This document shows, in pieces, positions 34,583 through 42,250 of a stretch of DNA of 42,250 nt. Source of the stretch: Oribacterium sp. (GTDB lineage: Bacteria; Bacillota_A; Clostridia; Lachnospirales; Lachnospiraceae); assembly GCA_017940955.1 (NCBI GenBank), contig JAGAXP010000300.1, positions 1 through 42,250 of the forward strand. Reading direction: 5' to 3'. The notes below the pieces were generated by a model. It was not told the origin of the DNA. It made no database searches and was given only the letters and a program-made list of their open reading frames with translations. The position numbers and the translations under genes are program-made. Within the stretch, counting starts at the first letter, position 1, and each line of letters opens with the position of its first letter.

Positions 34583-34639
34583 CTGGGGACGAAGCCAGTG
34601 AGCCATTCATGAAAAATGTCCCACTAACTCCGTCCCCAG
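34583..34639. terminator. Hairpin between the MBL hydrolase gene and hemZ
   Basis: CTGGGGACG pairs with CGTCCCCAG around a 39-bp loop. The right part holds a 17-mer, CCACTAACTCCGTCCCC (34621-34637), repeated in inverse orientation at 42185-42201. Confidence 0.65.
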
Positions 34640-34773
34640 TATACATCGGCTGAACTATCACACGGTACAGTCTGGCCGTCATAAGCTAACCCATAGGAAA
34701 AAGACAGCTGTTGCTTATGGAAGTCAGTATACTCACGGCAGCTTTTTAAATGGGTGCATCATATAATATCCGA

Positions 34774-35451
34774 TCAATATGCCGCAGGATTATATCTTTT
34801 TTCCAGGGCAATACTTGTCTGTGCTCCGTGTCCCGGAAAAACCGAAGTGTTATCAGGAAGTACCAGAAGCTTCTCTTTTATGCTTTTAAACAACTCTTCC
34901 TCTGAACCTCCTGGAAAATCCGTTCTCCCGAAGGAACCCTGAAAAAGTGTATCTCCTGCTATAAGAACGGGACAGATTTTTGATTCAGCCGCACCGTTAG
35001 GAGTGTAAGAAAGACCCTCCTCTATGAAAAAGCAGCTGGATCCGGGAGTATGTCCCGGAGTACCTATGACCTTTATATCTCTATCAAGAAGCCTGAGGGT
35101 ATCTCCATCCTTAAAAGTATCATATTCGGAAGGAAGGAAACTTACCGGTTGATAAAACCGTTTGCTTAAATTCTTTTCCGGATCCTGCATATGCCCCTCG
35201 TCCAATGCATTGACCCTGATCCGTATGCCATAATGCTCAGCAACTTCACCCGCCGCTGTCATATGATCAAAATGTGCATGTGTCAGGAGAATGAGCATGG
35301 GTTTTGCCTCAAGCTCATTATCAATGATATTTATGATATGATCGGCATTGTCTGCCGGATCGACCACAACGCACTTATGCGTATCTGTATCGATCAGAAA
35401 ATATACATTTGTCTCCAACATGCCTGTGACATATTTTGAAATCTTAAGCAT
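34774..35451 (-). CDS. MBL-fold hydrolase, glyoxalase II-like
   Basis: The 225-residue metallo-beta-lactamase fold enzyme has THAHFDH with H58, H60, D62 and H63, GTPGHTPGS, GDTLFQGSFGRTD and VFPGHG, a complete two-metal site. Members next to relA and hemZ are common in Clostridia; a hydroxyacylglutathione-type or related thioester hydrolase role is usual annotation but unproven. GGAGG 4 bp before ATG 35451 sets the start; an in-frame extension of 36 residues would run through a tandem repeat and is rejected. Confidence 0.9.
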   Translation of the reverse strand: MLKISKYVTGMLETNVYFLIDTDTHKCVVVDPADNADHIINIIDNELEAKPMLILLTHAHFDHMTAAGEVAEHYGIRIRVNALDEGHMQDPEKNLSKRFYQPVSFLPSEYDTFKDGDTLRLLDRDIKVIGTPGHTPGSSCFFIEEGLSYTPNGAAESKICPVLIAGDTLFQGSFGRTDFPGGSEEELFKSIKEKLLVLPDNTSVFPGHGAQTSIALEKRYNPAAY

Positions 35452-35490
35452 TTTTCCTCCCGGAATTCCATGATAGATTAACTCACCAGG

Positions 35491-35607
35491 ACATCTGAAG
35501 CTGCACTTATATAGAAAGAAGGAACATTTCTGAAGCTGCATTGATACAGAAAGGAACATTCCTGAAACTGCGTTGATACAGAAAGAAGGAACATTCCTGA
35601 AACTATA
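35491..35607. repeat. Tandem repeat of 32-35 bp between relA and the MBL hydrolase gene
   Basis: About 3.6 units begin near 35491, 35524, 35556 and 35591. Each has the form ACATTCCTGAAACTGC followed by TTGATACAGAAAGAAGGA. Units are imperfect and differ in length. The last unit runs to the relA stop. The repeat supplies the relA - MBL spacer. Confidence 0.75.
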
Positions 35608-37860
35608 TCACCCCTGTGCTCTGACGATATCCACAACACCTTTTATCTTATGAATCTTGCTGACAAGAGTCTGAAGCTCTTCCTTATTGTGTATATCAAA
35701 TGAAACTGTTATGGTTGCCTTTTCATTCTTTCCGACTCTTGAGGTAAGAGCCTTGATGTCTATGCCTGAATCAGAAAGAACCTTTGAAATATCAACCAGA
35801 AGTCCCATTCTGTTGGTGGTGTAGATCTCAAGCTCTGTGGCATAGGTTTCACCTGTGATATCCTTCTGCCACTCTGCCTCGATAAGGCGGGCCTTCTCGT
35901 CTTCGGGAAGGTTCATCATGTTAATGCAGTCGGTACGATGGATAGTGATTCCCCTACCTCTCGTTACGAAACCTACTATTTCGTCTCCGGGCACAGGTGA
36001 ACAGCATTTAGCGTAACGAACAGCCAGATCATGGATACCCTTAACAACAATTCCGGATTTTGACTTGCGTATAATCTCAGGCTTCTTGGTCATGCCCTCA
36101 AGATTCTGAATGATATCCTCATCGTAAATGTTGGTTTCCTCTGTTTTATTCTTCAGTTCTATGAGCTTGGCTACTACCTGAGACTCTTTGATGCCTCCTC
36201 TTCCTACAGAAGCCAGAACCGCTTCCCAGTCGATATAGCTGTATCTTCTGATAACTCCTTCTATATATTCAGGTTTTGTGAGCTCACTGAGATTATAACC
36301 TCTGGACTTGGCATAGTTTGACAGAAGCTCTTTACCATGGTCAATGTTTTCATCCTTCTGTTCATGCTTAAACCATTGATTGATCTTATTCTTTGCCTGA
36401 GTGGATTTACAGATCTTAAGCCAGTCTCTGCTTGGTCCGTGTGAATTCTGGGAAGTAATGACTTCAACTCTGTCTCCGTTCTGAAGCTTGTAGGTCACAG
36501 GAACAAGCTTTGAATTAACCTTTGCTCCCACCATCTTATTGCCGACAGCAGAGTGTATCGCATAAGCAAAATCAATGGGGCAGGATCCGGCCGGAAGATT
36601 CTTTACATCACCAGAGGGAGTAAAGCAGTAAACATTTTCATTGAACAGGTTAAGATCCGACTTGACCATATTCATGAATTCCTTGGAGTCAGACTCATCC
36701 TTCTGCCACTCAAGAATCTCATGAAGCCAGTTCATCTTTACATCTTCATTCTGGGCTACACTTTCCTTTGATCCGCCGGACTCTTTATATTTCCAGTGTG
36801 CAGCGATACCGAATTCAGCGGTACGGTGCATCTCAAAGGTTCGTATCTGAATCTCAAAAGGTACGCCGTCACGGCCTATGACAGTTGTATGTAAGGACTG
36901 ATACATATTAGGCTTAGGCATGGCGATATAGTCCTTGAAGCGTCCCGGAATAGGGGTATACATCTTATGGATAACACCCAGAGATGCATAACAGTCTCTT
37001 ACCGTATCAACAATGATACGGATCGCAAATAGGTCATATATCTGGTCAATGGTCTTGTTCTGGTTGACCATCTTTTTATATATTGAGAAGAAATGCTTAA
37101 CACGGCCGTTGATATCCGCATCGATGCCTGCCTCTGTGATATGGGAAGAAACCTCCGTAACGATATTCTTGATTCTTTCCTCTCTCGCTTCCTTCTTGAG
37201 ATTAACCTTGGCTGCAAGATCATAATAAACGTCAGGCTCGAGGTATTTGAGAGACAGGTCATCCATCTCGATCTTTATCTTACTGATACCGAGACGCTCT
37301 GCAAGAGGTGAATATATCTCCAGGGACTCTCTGGCTTTCTCTCTCTGCTTTTCCGGAGTCTGATATTCCAGAGTACGCAGATTATGAAGACGGTCCGCAA
37401 GCTTAATAATGATAACACGGATATCCTTTGCCATAGATACGAACATCTTACGAAGGTTTTCCGCCTGCATCTCAACCTTATCTGTATTCAGGTTCAACTG
37501 AGTCAGCTTTGTGACACCATCCACAAGAAGAGACACATCCGGGTTGAATTCTTTGGAAACCTCATCCAGAGTCATTCCTGTATCTTCAACAACATCATGA
37601 AGCAGGCCGGCAACTATGGTTTCTTTATCCATCTGAAGGTTGGCAAGGATTATGGCAACACAAATAGGGTGAATGATATAAGGTTCACCCGATTTACGCT
37701 TCTGGTCTTTATGCTGTTCTTTTGCGACCCTGTAAGCCTTCTCCACCATGCTGAGGTCCCCCGATGGATGGTAGGACTTAATAGTCTTTATGAGACTTTC
37801 GTATAATTCCTCAGGCGGGGTATTATCTGCAGGTCTTTCCAATACTACTTCTTCAGTCAT
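35608..37860 (-). CDS. relA: Bifunctional (p)ppGpp synthetase/hydrolase RelA/SpoT family (Rel)
   Basis: The 750-residue protein makes and degrades (p)ppGpp. It has an HD hydrolase domain (about 40-190, HD at 88-89, DRLHN), the synthetase domain (about 230-345, KDYIAMPKPN and YQSLHTT), a TGS domain (about 390-455, FTPSGDVKNLPAGS) and a C-terminal ACT domain (about 675-750). The hydrolase motifs are intact, as expected for a single long Rel enzyme of Firmicutes. I chose ATG 37860 (GGGAGA 6 bp upstream); a GTG 15 codons earlier is possible. The gene leads the relA - MBL - hemZ cluster. Confidence 0.96.
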   Translation of the reverse strand: MTEEVVLERPADNTPPEELYESLIKTIKSYHPSGDLSMVEKAYRVAKEQHKDQKRKSGEPYIIHPICVAIILANLQMDKETIVAGLLHDVVEDTGMTLDEVSKEFNPDVSLLVDGVTKLTQLNLNTDKVEMQAENLRKMFVSMAKDIRVIIIKLADRLHNLRTLEYQTPEKQREKARESLEIYSPLAERLGISKIKIEMDDLSLKYLEPDVYYDLAAKVNLKKEAREERIKNIVTEVSSHITEAGIDADINGRVKHFFSIYKKMVNQNKTIDQIYDLFAIRIIVDTVRDCYASLGVIHKMYTPIPGRFKDYIAMPKPNMYQSLHTTVIGRDGVPFEIQIRTFEMHRTAEFGIAAHWKYKESGGSKESVAQNEDVKMNWLHEILEWQKDESDSKEFMNMVKSDLNLFNENVYCFTPSGDVKNLPAGSCPIDFAYAIHSAVGNKMVGAKVNSKLVPVTYKLQNGDRVEVITSQNSHGPSRDWLKICKSTQAKNKINQWFKHEQKDENIDHGKELLSNYAKSRGYNLSELTKPEYIEGVIRRYSYIDWEAVLASVGRGGIKESQVVAKLIELKNKTEETNIYDEDIIQNLEGMTKKPEIIRKSKSGIVVKGIHDLAVRYAKCCSPVPGDEIVGFVTRGRGITIHRTDCINMMNLPEDEKARLIEAEWQKDITGETYATELEIYTTNRMGLLVDISKVLSDSGIDIKALTSRVGKNEKATITVSFDIHNKEELQTLVSKIHKIKGVVDIVRAQG

Positions 37861-37984
37861 ATTCTTCTCCCACGGCTTGAAATCTTTAACCGTTTCCTGC
37901 CGCACTAACTCTTATTTTTCAAGCATCTATTCAAATATTTTTGCAAAGTTTAATTTTACTATTTGTTAAGGTTCTTGTCAAAAA

Positions 37985-38007
37985 ATATGTTTGTTAACTG
38001 AACATAT
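37985..38007. promoter_or_regulatory. Near-palindrome between divergent relA and the CBS gene
   Basis: ATATGTT and AACATAT flank TGTTAACTG, which itself contains the palindrome GTTAAC. It lies in the only shared upstream region of relA and the CBS gene and contains one TGAACA word like those at 25960-25997. Confidence 0.3.
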
Positions 38008-38133
38008 CCTTAATATTATCACCGTCACTTTAGTAAATTTTAATAATTTTTGCCTCATCCACTGCTGACTTTTATGCATAATGTGGTAATATATGAAAGG
38101 TTGACTTTTTGTTTTATTTGGAGGAAATTTCTA

Positions 38134-38565
38134 ATGAATATTCTATTCTTCCTTACGCCCAAATGTGACGTAGCTTTTCTCGAGGAAGATAATACTTTAC
38201 GGCAGGCTCTGGAAAAAATGGAGTTCCATCGTTATTCGACTATTCCGGTTCTTGCCAAGGACGGAAGTTATCTAGGTACCATGACGGAGGGTGACCTTCT
38301 GTGGGAGATTAAGAACAATTTAAAGATGAATCTTGATTATATCGAAAAGGTTCAGGTAGCTGATATACCTATGAAAACCCATTACGCTCCGGTGGATGTC
38401 AATGCTTCCATGGAGGATCTTATGGAGAGGGTGTCAAATCAGAATTTTGTTCCGGTTGTGGATGATATGAAGCATTTCATAGGTATCATTCGCCGGAAGG
38501 AGATCATAAACTATCTTTACGCTAATTCGCATCTTTCTCAGTCGGATCTCAGGGTACTGGCATAA
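38134..38565 (+). CDS. CBS-domain pair protein
   Basis: The 143-residue protein consists of two CBS motifs (about 5-60, GTMTEGDLLWEI; about 75-130, GIIRRKEIINYL), a fold that binds adenosine nucleotides. No enzyme or channel domain is attached, so it is a stand-alone nucleotide sensor. Its proximity to relA and apt makes a purine or (p)ppGpp ligand attractive, but that is inference. GGAGG 8 bp before ATG 38134 sets the start; the longer frame adds 28 residues with no ribosome binding site. It runs opposite to its neighbours. Confidence 0.9.
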   Translation: MNILFFLTPKCDVAFLEEDNTLRQALEKMEFHRYSTIPVLAKDGSYLGTMTEGDLLWEIKNNLKMNLDYIEKVQVADIPMKTHYAPVDVNASMEDLMERVSNQNFVPVVDDMKHFIGIIRRKEIINYLYANSHLSQSDLRVLA

Positions 38566-38575
38566 CATCCGGACG

Positions 38576-38882
38576 CAGAAGCTCGAAGGCACCCAGCCGG
38601 AAACGAGTCGCCTCGTCAGAAAAATCTAAAATCGGACCCCTAAGATAAAGAAAGAATCCTTACGGATTCTTTTGAACCGCTCAAAGCCGCGCGGCTCCCA
38701 CGATTAAAAAACAAATCGTGGGCAGATCCACAAGGCCCTCGCCAATGTCAGATATTTTCTTTATGAAAAATCTGACTTGGCGAGGGGGCTAAGGAAAATA
38801 GAGCCAAGTGGTTCTAAGGGGTCCGATTTTGATTTTTCATGACTCAGCTCAACGTTTCCGGCTGGGTGCCTTCGAGCTTCTG
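38576..38882. repeat. Nested long hairpin, copy 2, with a further palindromic insert
   Basis: Perfect 30-bp outer arms (38576-38605 and 38853-38882) differ completely from those at 10025-10238. The core (38606-38852) is the reverse complement of that copy's core, with shared tracts such as GAGTCGCCTCGTC and TTAGAACCACTTGG. An insert of about 83 bp (about 38645-38728) interrupts one arm and itself holds AAAGAATCC/GGATTCTTT, AGCCGCGCGGCT and CCCACGATT/AATCGTGGG hairpins. It lies between convergent genes and fills 38566-38889. Confidence 0.9.
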
Positions 38883-38889
38883 CTGTTTT

Positions 38890-39393
38890 CTAGAATGCCT
38901 TTATATGATCATCTTCTGATTCTCCGGTATTCTCTATATTACGAATAACAACGAAATAGCTTAGGCCGTTTTCGGTGGTGACTTCGCAGCGGTCGCCGAC
39001 TTTGTGGCCCATGATGGCTCTTCCGATAGGGGATTCGTTGGAGATGAGGCCGAGGAGGCTGTGTCCGCGGATGGAGGTGACTATGCGGTATACTTCCTCT
39101 TCGTCATCTTCTTCGAAGTAAAGGGTGACTGTATTGTTTAGTCCTACTTCGTCTTCTTTGGAGCTGTCATCGATTATTTTTGCAAATCGCAGTACTCTTT
39201 CAAGGTAGTTTATGCGGCCGTTGTTTTCACGATTGGCTTTTTTGGCGGCATAGTACTCGAAGTTTTCCGAGCGGTCGCCCTGGGCTGCGGCTTCGGCTAT
39301 CTCTCTTGTTATCTGTGGTCTCAGGACCAGTTTACGATGATCTATCTCGTCCTGAATTCTTTTTACGTCTGACTTTGTTAATTCCTGTCCCAT
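38890..39393 (-). CDS. greA: Transcription elongation factor GreA/GreB family
   Basis: The 167-residue protein has the N-terminal coiled coil with the tip motif QGDRSEN (D40, E43), which stimulates transcript cleavage by RNA polymerase. The C-terminal FKBP-like domain (about 85-155) includes SPIGRAIMGHKVGD. The coil contains FEYYAAKKANRE and the C-terminal tail is acidic. Length is close to family norm. It follows apt by 18 bp on the same strand, so the two are probably cotranscribed. A second copy elsewhere cannot be excluded. Confidence 0.9.
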   Translation of the reverse strand: MGQELTKSDVKRIQDEIDHRKLVLRPQITREIAEAAAQGDRSENFEYYAAKKANRENNGRINYLERVLRFAKIIDDSSKEDEVGLNNTVTLYFEEDDEEEVYRIVTSIRGHSLLGLISNESPIGRAIMGHKVGDRCEVTTENGLSYFVVIRNIENTGESEDDHIKAF

Positions 39394-39411
39394 TTTGTTC
39401 TGTTACTATCC

Positions 39412-39942
39412 TTATTTTCCTTCGTAGGTAATAAGTGTCCTTACATCATATTTTTCAAGCTTCTTACGGCCTTCAAGTCCGGCAAGCTCCATAACAAGGG
39501 CAATGCAGGCTACCTCACCTCCGAGCTCTTCCACAAGTTTGCAGGAAGCTTCAAGAGTTCCGCCTGTAGCGATGAGATCATCAATGATGACAACCTTTTC
39601 GCCTTTACTTATGGAATCCTTGTGTATCTCGATCTCTGCCTCGCCGTACTCAAGTTCATACTTTGCAGAAACAGTTTCTCTGGGAAGCTTTCCTTTCTTA
39701 CGCACGGGAACAAAGCCTTTTTTAAATTCATAGGCAATAGGTGTTCCGAAGATAAAGCCTCTGGACTCAAGACCAAGTACCTTGTCGAATTCAACGTCCT
39801 TAAGTATATCCTTAAGTCCGTCGATGGCATCCTTAAGTCCGTCAGGATCCTGAATAAGTGATGTGATATCACGGAACATGATTCCTGGCTCCGGAAAATC
39901 AGGAATGGTCAGTACATAATCTTCTAATTTTTCTCTTTCCAT
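39412..39942 (-). CDS. apt: Adenine phosphoribosyltransferase
   Basis: The 176-residue enzyme converts adenine and PRPP to AMP. The PRPP site VVIIDDLIATGGT (117-129), the flexible loop RKKGKLP (81-87) and GLESRGF (57-63) are all present, and length is typical. GAGG precedes the ATG. In Clostridia apt often sits beside relA; here greA, the nested hairpin and the CBS gene lie between them. Confidence 0.96.
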   Translation of the reverse strand: MEREKLEDYVLTIPDFPEPGIMFRDITSLIQDPDGLKDAIDGLKDILKDVEFDKVLGLESRGFIFGTPIAYEFKKGFVPVRKKGKLPRETVSAKYELEYGEAEIEIHKDSISKGEKVVIIDDLIATGGTLEASCKLVEELGGEVACIALVMELAGLEGRKKLEKYDVRTLITYEGK

Positions 39943-40084
39943 TTTTTAATCCTCATATGTAAAGATGCAAAAGTTTCTTCAACTGCAATAAAAGCCTTTG
40001 ATAACTATAGAACAACTATTAATTCTGATCAGCTTTCTGCTAAGGAAATATCGTCAGATATTTGCAAATTCATAAATCCAAATA

Positions 40085-40639
40085 TCATTTACAATACTTC
40101 TCGGCATATGTCATGATGGCTGCCACAGTTTTACCATCGGTCATCTTTCCTTCATAGATGAGCTGTTTTAAATCTTCCAGATTCCATGCCTCAATTCCAA
40201 GCTCTTCATCCTCATCCCAGTGTACATTACCTTTTTCAAGGTCTCTGGCTACATATATACCTATCTTTTCATCAAGGAAGGCAACGGTGGTATTCACATA
40301 GAGAAGGAACTCAAGATGGTCTGTCTTGTATCCGGTTTCCTCCTCAAGCTCTCTCAAAGCACAGATTTCAAATGGCTCATCCTCTTCATCACGTTTTCCC
40401 GCCGGGAGTTCAAGAGTGTATCTCTGAAGGGCATGTCTGTACTGTCTTACCATAAGTATGCGTCCGTCCTTCAAAACAGGAAGTACTGCTGCTGCACCCA
40501 TATGATGTATGAAATCCCAATGGGTCTCATGTCCTCCCACATCAACGTAGTCATCATAAACTGTTATGACCTTTCCTTTATAGGCAAGCTTTCTCTCTAT
40601 AAGCTTTACCGGTTTCTCAGCATTATCCTGATTCAGCAT
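40085..40639 (-). CDS. NUDIX hydrolase, ADP-ribose pyrophosphatase type
   Basis: The 184-residue protein has a NUDIX box starting at G81 and ending RELEEETGY (96-104), with one extra residue in the first half. The YRHALQRYTLELPAG (67-81) segment is typical of ADP-ribose pyrophosphatases (NudF-like), which cut ADP-ribose to AMP and ribose 5-phosphate. GGAGGAG precedes the ATG. It is on the same strand as apt and greA, but a 140-bp AT-rich gap separates it. Confidence 0.92.
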   Translation of the reverse strand: MLNQDNAEKPVKLIERKLAYKGKVITVYDDYVDVGGHETHWDFIHHMGAAAVLPVLKDGRILMVRQYRHALQRYTLELPAGKRDEEDEPFEICALRELEEETGYKTDHLEFLLYVNTTVAFLDEKIGIYVARDLEKGNVHWDEDEELGIEAWNLEDLKQLIYEGKMTDGKTVAAIMTYAEKYCK

Positions 40640-40751
40640 ACTGTCTCCTCCTGCTTATCTGTTTCAAACGAACCCAGATTATAGCACATAATCATCCTGT
40701 ATTTAAATATTTATTCTTGCGTATATCCATTTGCTTTTCAGAATAACCGCA

Positions 40752-42053
40752 TCATTCAGATATTTTCTTTCTGACTATGGTTTTTCCTATGCGGTGATTC
40801 TTAATATATGCCACATCTATCTCAAGAGTATCTGTATCCAGATGGAAGGAGCTGCCGTCGTCAGGTACTGTGCCTATGATACCCATGATGTATCCGCCGA
40901 AGGTGTCGGCATCTTCCGTCGGTATATCAATCTTCAGAGCTTCATTGACATCCTCAAGATCCGCAATTCCGAGAATTATCCATTCATTCTCTCCGATGGC
41001 CTCGATCGGCTCAGGTTCAGGGAGATCATCTTCCTCCTGAAGATCTCCCACCAGAGCTTCGATGAGATCATGCATACTTACTATACCGGTCATTCCGCCG
41101 TACTCATCGATAACAACCGCATAGTATTTACGTTCTCTTTTCATGGTCTGGAAAAGATCCGAAACCTTCATGTTCTGAGAAACGAAAAACGGCTTGTCTA
41201 CAGCATTCTTCATTATGCTGTCACGGGACTGATCTTCAAGGCGGAAATAATCCTTGGTATCAAGAATGCCTATTACATCGTCATCATCCTCACCGCAGAT
41301 AGGATAATTGGCAAATCTGTTATTATAAATGGTCTTTCGCCATACTTCATCACTGTCTTCATAATAAAGCATAGCCACATCTGTTCTGTGAGTACACACA
41401 TCCTCTACTGTCAGATCATTGAACTCGAAGACATTCTGTATCATCTCATTTTCCTGGTGCTCGATGGTGCCGTTTTCCGTTCCTTCATCAAGCATCATGA
41501 TAATGTCTTCTTCCGAGACCTTATCTTCGATATCTTCGGGATTGATTCCCATCAGCTTCATAACAGTGTTTGTGGATACTGTAAGAAGCCATACAAAAGG
41601 TCGGAACAATACAGATGCAAACTGAAGCACCGGGGCCAGGGATAGTGCGATCTTTTCCGTATATGCCTGAGCAAGTCTTTTGGGCACAAGCTCACCGAAT
41701 ACGATATTGACATATGAAAGAATCAAAGTGATGACCACGATAACTATGGGACTAAGCACCGATTCACTGATCGGCACTCCCATCTTTATAAGAAGTCTGG
41801 TAGCAGGGTTTGCAAAACTGTCTGCAGCAAAAGCCGAGGACAGAAAACCTGCCAGGGTTATAGCCACCTGTATCGTAGAAAGGAATCTCGACGGATCCTC
41901 GGTCAGTTTAAGAAGTATTTTTGCGTCTTTGTTTCCTTCTTCTGCAAGCTTTTTCAGTTTTGTATCTCCAACCTGCAGAACAGCTATCTCTGCACAGGAA
42001 AAAAAGCCATTTAATATTATAAGTACAATAAGAAGAACTAGTCGTTCTATCAT
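40752..42053 (-). CDS. CNNM/HlyC-CorC family membrane protein
   Basis: The 433-residue protein has an N-terminal DUF21/CNNM membrane domain (about 1-190; ILNGFFSCAEIA, GELVPKR), a CBS pair (about 205-335; YAVVIDEYGGMTGIV) and a C-terminal CorC_HlyC domain (about 350-430; DADTFGGYIMG). Relatives export magnesium or sodium; older annotation calls them hemolysins. The CBS pair suggests control by ATP-Mg. A GGAGGG lies about 15 bp before the ATG at 42053, further than usual. Confidence 0.92.
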   Translation of the reverse strand: MIERLVLLIVLIILNGFFSCAEIAVLQVGDTKLKKLAEEGNKDAKILLKLTEDPSRFLSTIQVAITLAGFLSSAFAADSFANPATRLLIKMGVPISESVLSPIVIVVITLILSYVNIVFGELVPKRLAQAYTEKIALSLAPVLQFASVLFRPFVWLLTVSTNTVMKLMGINPEDIEDKVSEEDIIMMLDEGTENGTIEHQENEMIQNVFEFNDLTVEDVCTHRTDVAMLYYEDSDEVWRKTIYNNRFANYPICGEDDDDVIGILDTKDYFRLEDQSRDSIMKNAVDKPFFVSQNMKVSDLFQTMKRERKYYAVVIDEYGGMTGIVSMHDLIEALVGDLQEEDDLPEPEPIEAIGENEWIILGIADLEDVNEALKIDIPTEDADTFGGYIMGIIGTVPDDGSSFHLDTDTLEIDVAYIKNHRIGKTIVRKKISE

Positions 42054-42167
42054 ATAAATAAAAGTCTCCCTCCGGACCGTATATTACTTAATGTTGTATA
42101 TGAACATACAGGTTTTGTCAAATGATGCATGGGTTTTTGAACGCGATTTGGGGATTTTTTGAAAAAG

Positions 42168-42214
42168 TTCCGCCGATGGACCATGGGGACGGAGTTAGTG
42201 GTTCATCGGCGGAA
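42168..42214. repeat. Hairpin with CGGAGTTAGTGG loop upstream of the CNNM gene
   Basis: TTCCGCCGATGGACCA pairs with TGGTTCATCGGCGGAA with one mismatch. The loop carries GGGGACGGAGTTAGTGG (42185-42201), the reverse complement of a 17-mer at 34621-34637. The region 42054-42250 has no gene; the element may mark the 3' end of a gene beyond the window. Confidence 0.65.
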
Positions 42215-42250
42215 GCATTCTGTTCTGTTTTATACTGCCTTGTATTTATC

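Noticed and set aside
34553..34606. N-terminal extension of hemZ from the ATG at 34606
   Set aside because: The extension reads through a terminator-type hairpin and has no ribosome binding site.
40731..41645. 304-codon ORF antisense to the CNNM gene
   Set aside because: It is a shadow of the conserved CBS and membrane coding frame.

Overview
The window looks like chromosome of a low-to-moderate GC, Gram-positive anaerobe of the Clostridia, most likely a Lachnospiraceae member of the Butyrivibrio/Pseudobutyrivibrio type. The reasons are the relA - MBL hydrolase - hemZ order, a DUF6110 protein paired with a P-type ATPase, a secreted DUF5722 protein, several cyclic-di-GMP proteins, AGGAG-type ribosome binding sites and AT-rich spacers. 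I see no rRNA, tRNA, complete insertion sequence, prophage or CRISPR array. The genus is inference; no marker gene was compared.

Layout. 1-400 holds a 53-bp periodic array and a palindrome. 402-2830 is a metal P-type ATPase with a small DUF6110 partner. 3213-5832 encodes two secreted proteins. 6145-9878 is metabolic: tyrS, a class I DAHP synthase and an SDR dehydrogenase resembling D-mannonate oxidoreductase. 10251-12720 is a signalling operon of histidine kinase, STAS protein and response regulator. 13054-15533 holds an unknown protein and an NhaC-type antiporter. 15711-18312 is a ZorA/ZorB-like (MotA/ExbB plus MotB/OmpA) motor pair, divergent from a split chromate transporter at 18634-19750. 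19884-25118 encodes a 1744-residue PAS/GGDEF/EAL/GAF protein. A 62-residue protein and a 1221-residue NRPS-like enzyme follow, then a lipoprotein and a FIST-GGDEF protein. 32717-42053 is mostly housekeeping: hemZ, MBL hydrolase, relA, a CBS protein, greA, apt, a NUDIX hydrolase and a CNNM/CorC-type membrane protein.

How parts may work together. The EAL protein (probable phosphodiesterase) and the FIST-GGDEF protein (probable cyclase) could set opposing c-di-GMP levels. The kinase, STAS and regulator genes form one transcription unit. The ZorAB-like pair is translationally coupled and has no recognisable nuclease or helicase partner, so it is an orphan ion-driven, wall-anchored motor. The NRPS-like gene stands alone behind an elaborate promoter/operator region.

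The most unusual content is non-coding. A family of hairpins sits 5-35 bp beyond stop codons. Three of them carry, at the tip of a long stem, a related 26-168 bp core, while the outer stems differ between copies yet remain self-complementary. One copy carries a further palindromic insertion of about 83 bp that resembles the region behind tyrS. The other notable non-coding feature is the 53-bp array at the left edge, which keeps an exact period of five helical turns although its sequence has diverged.
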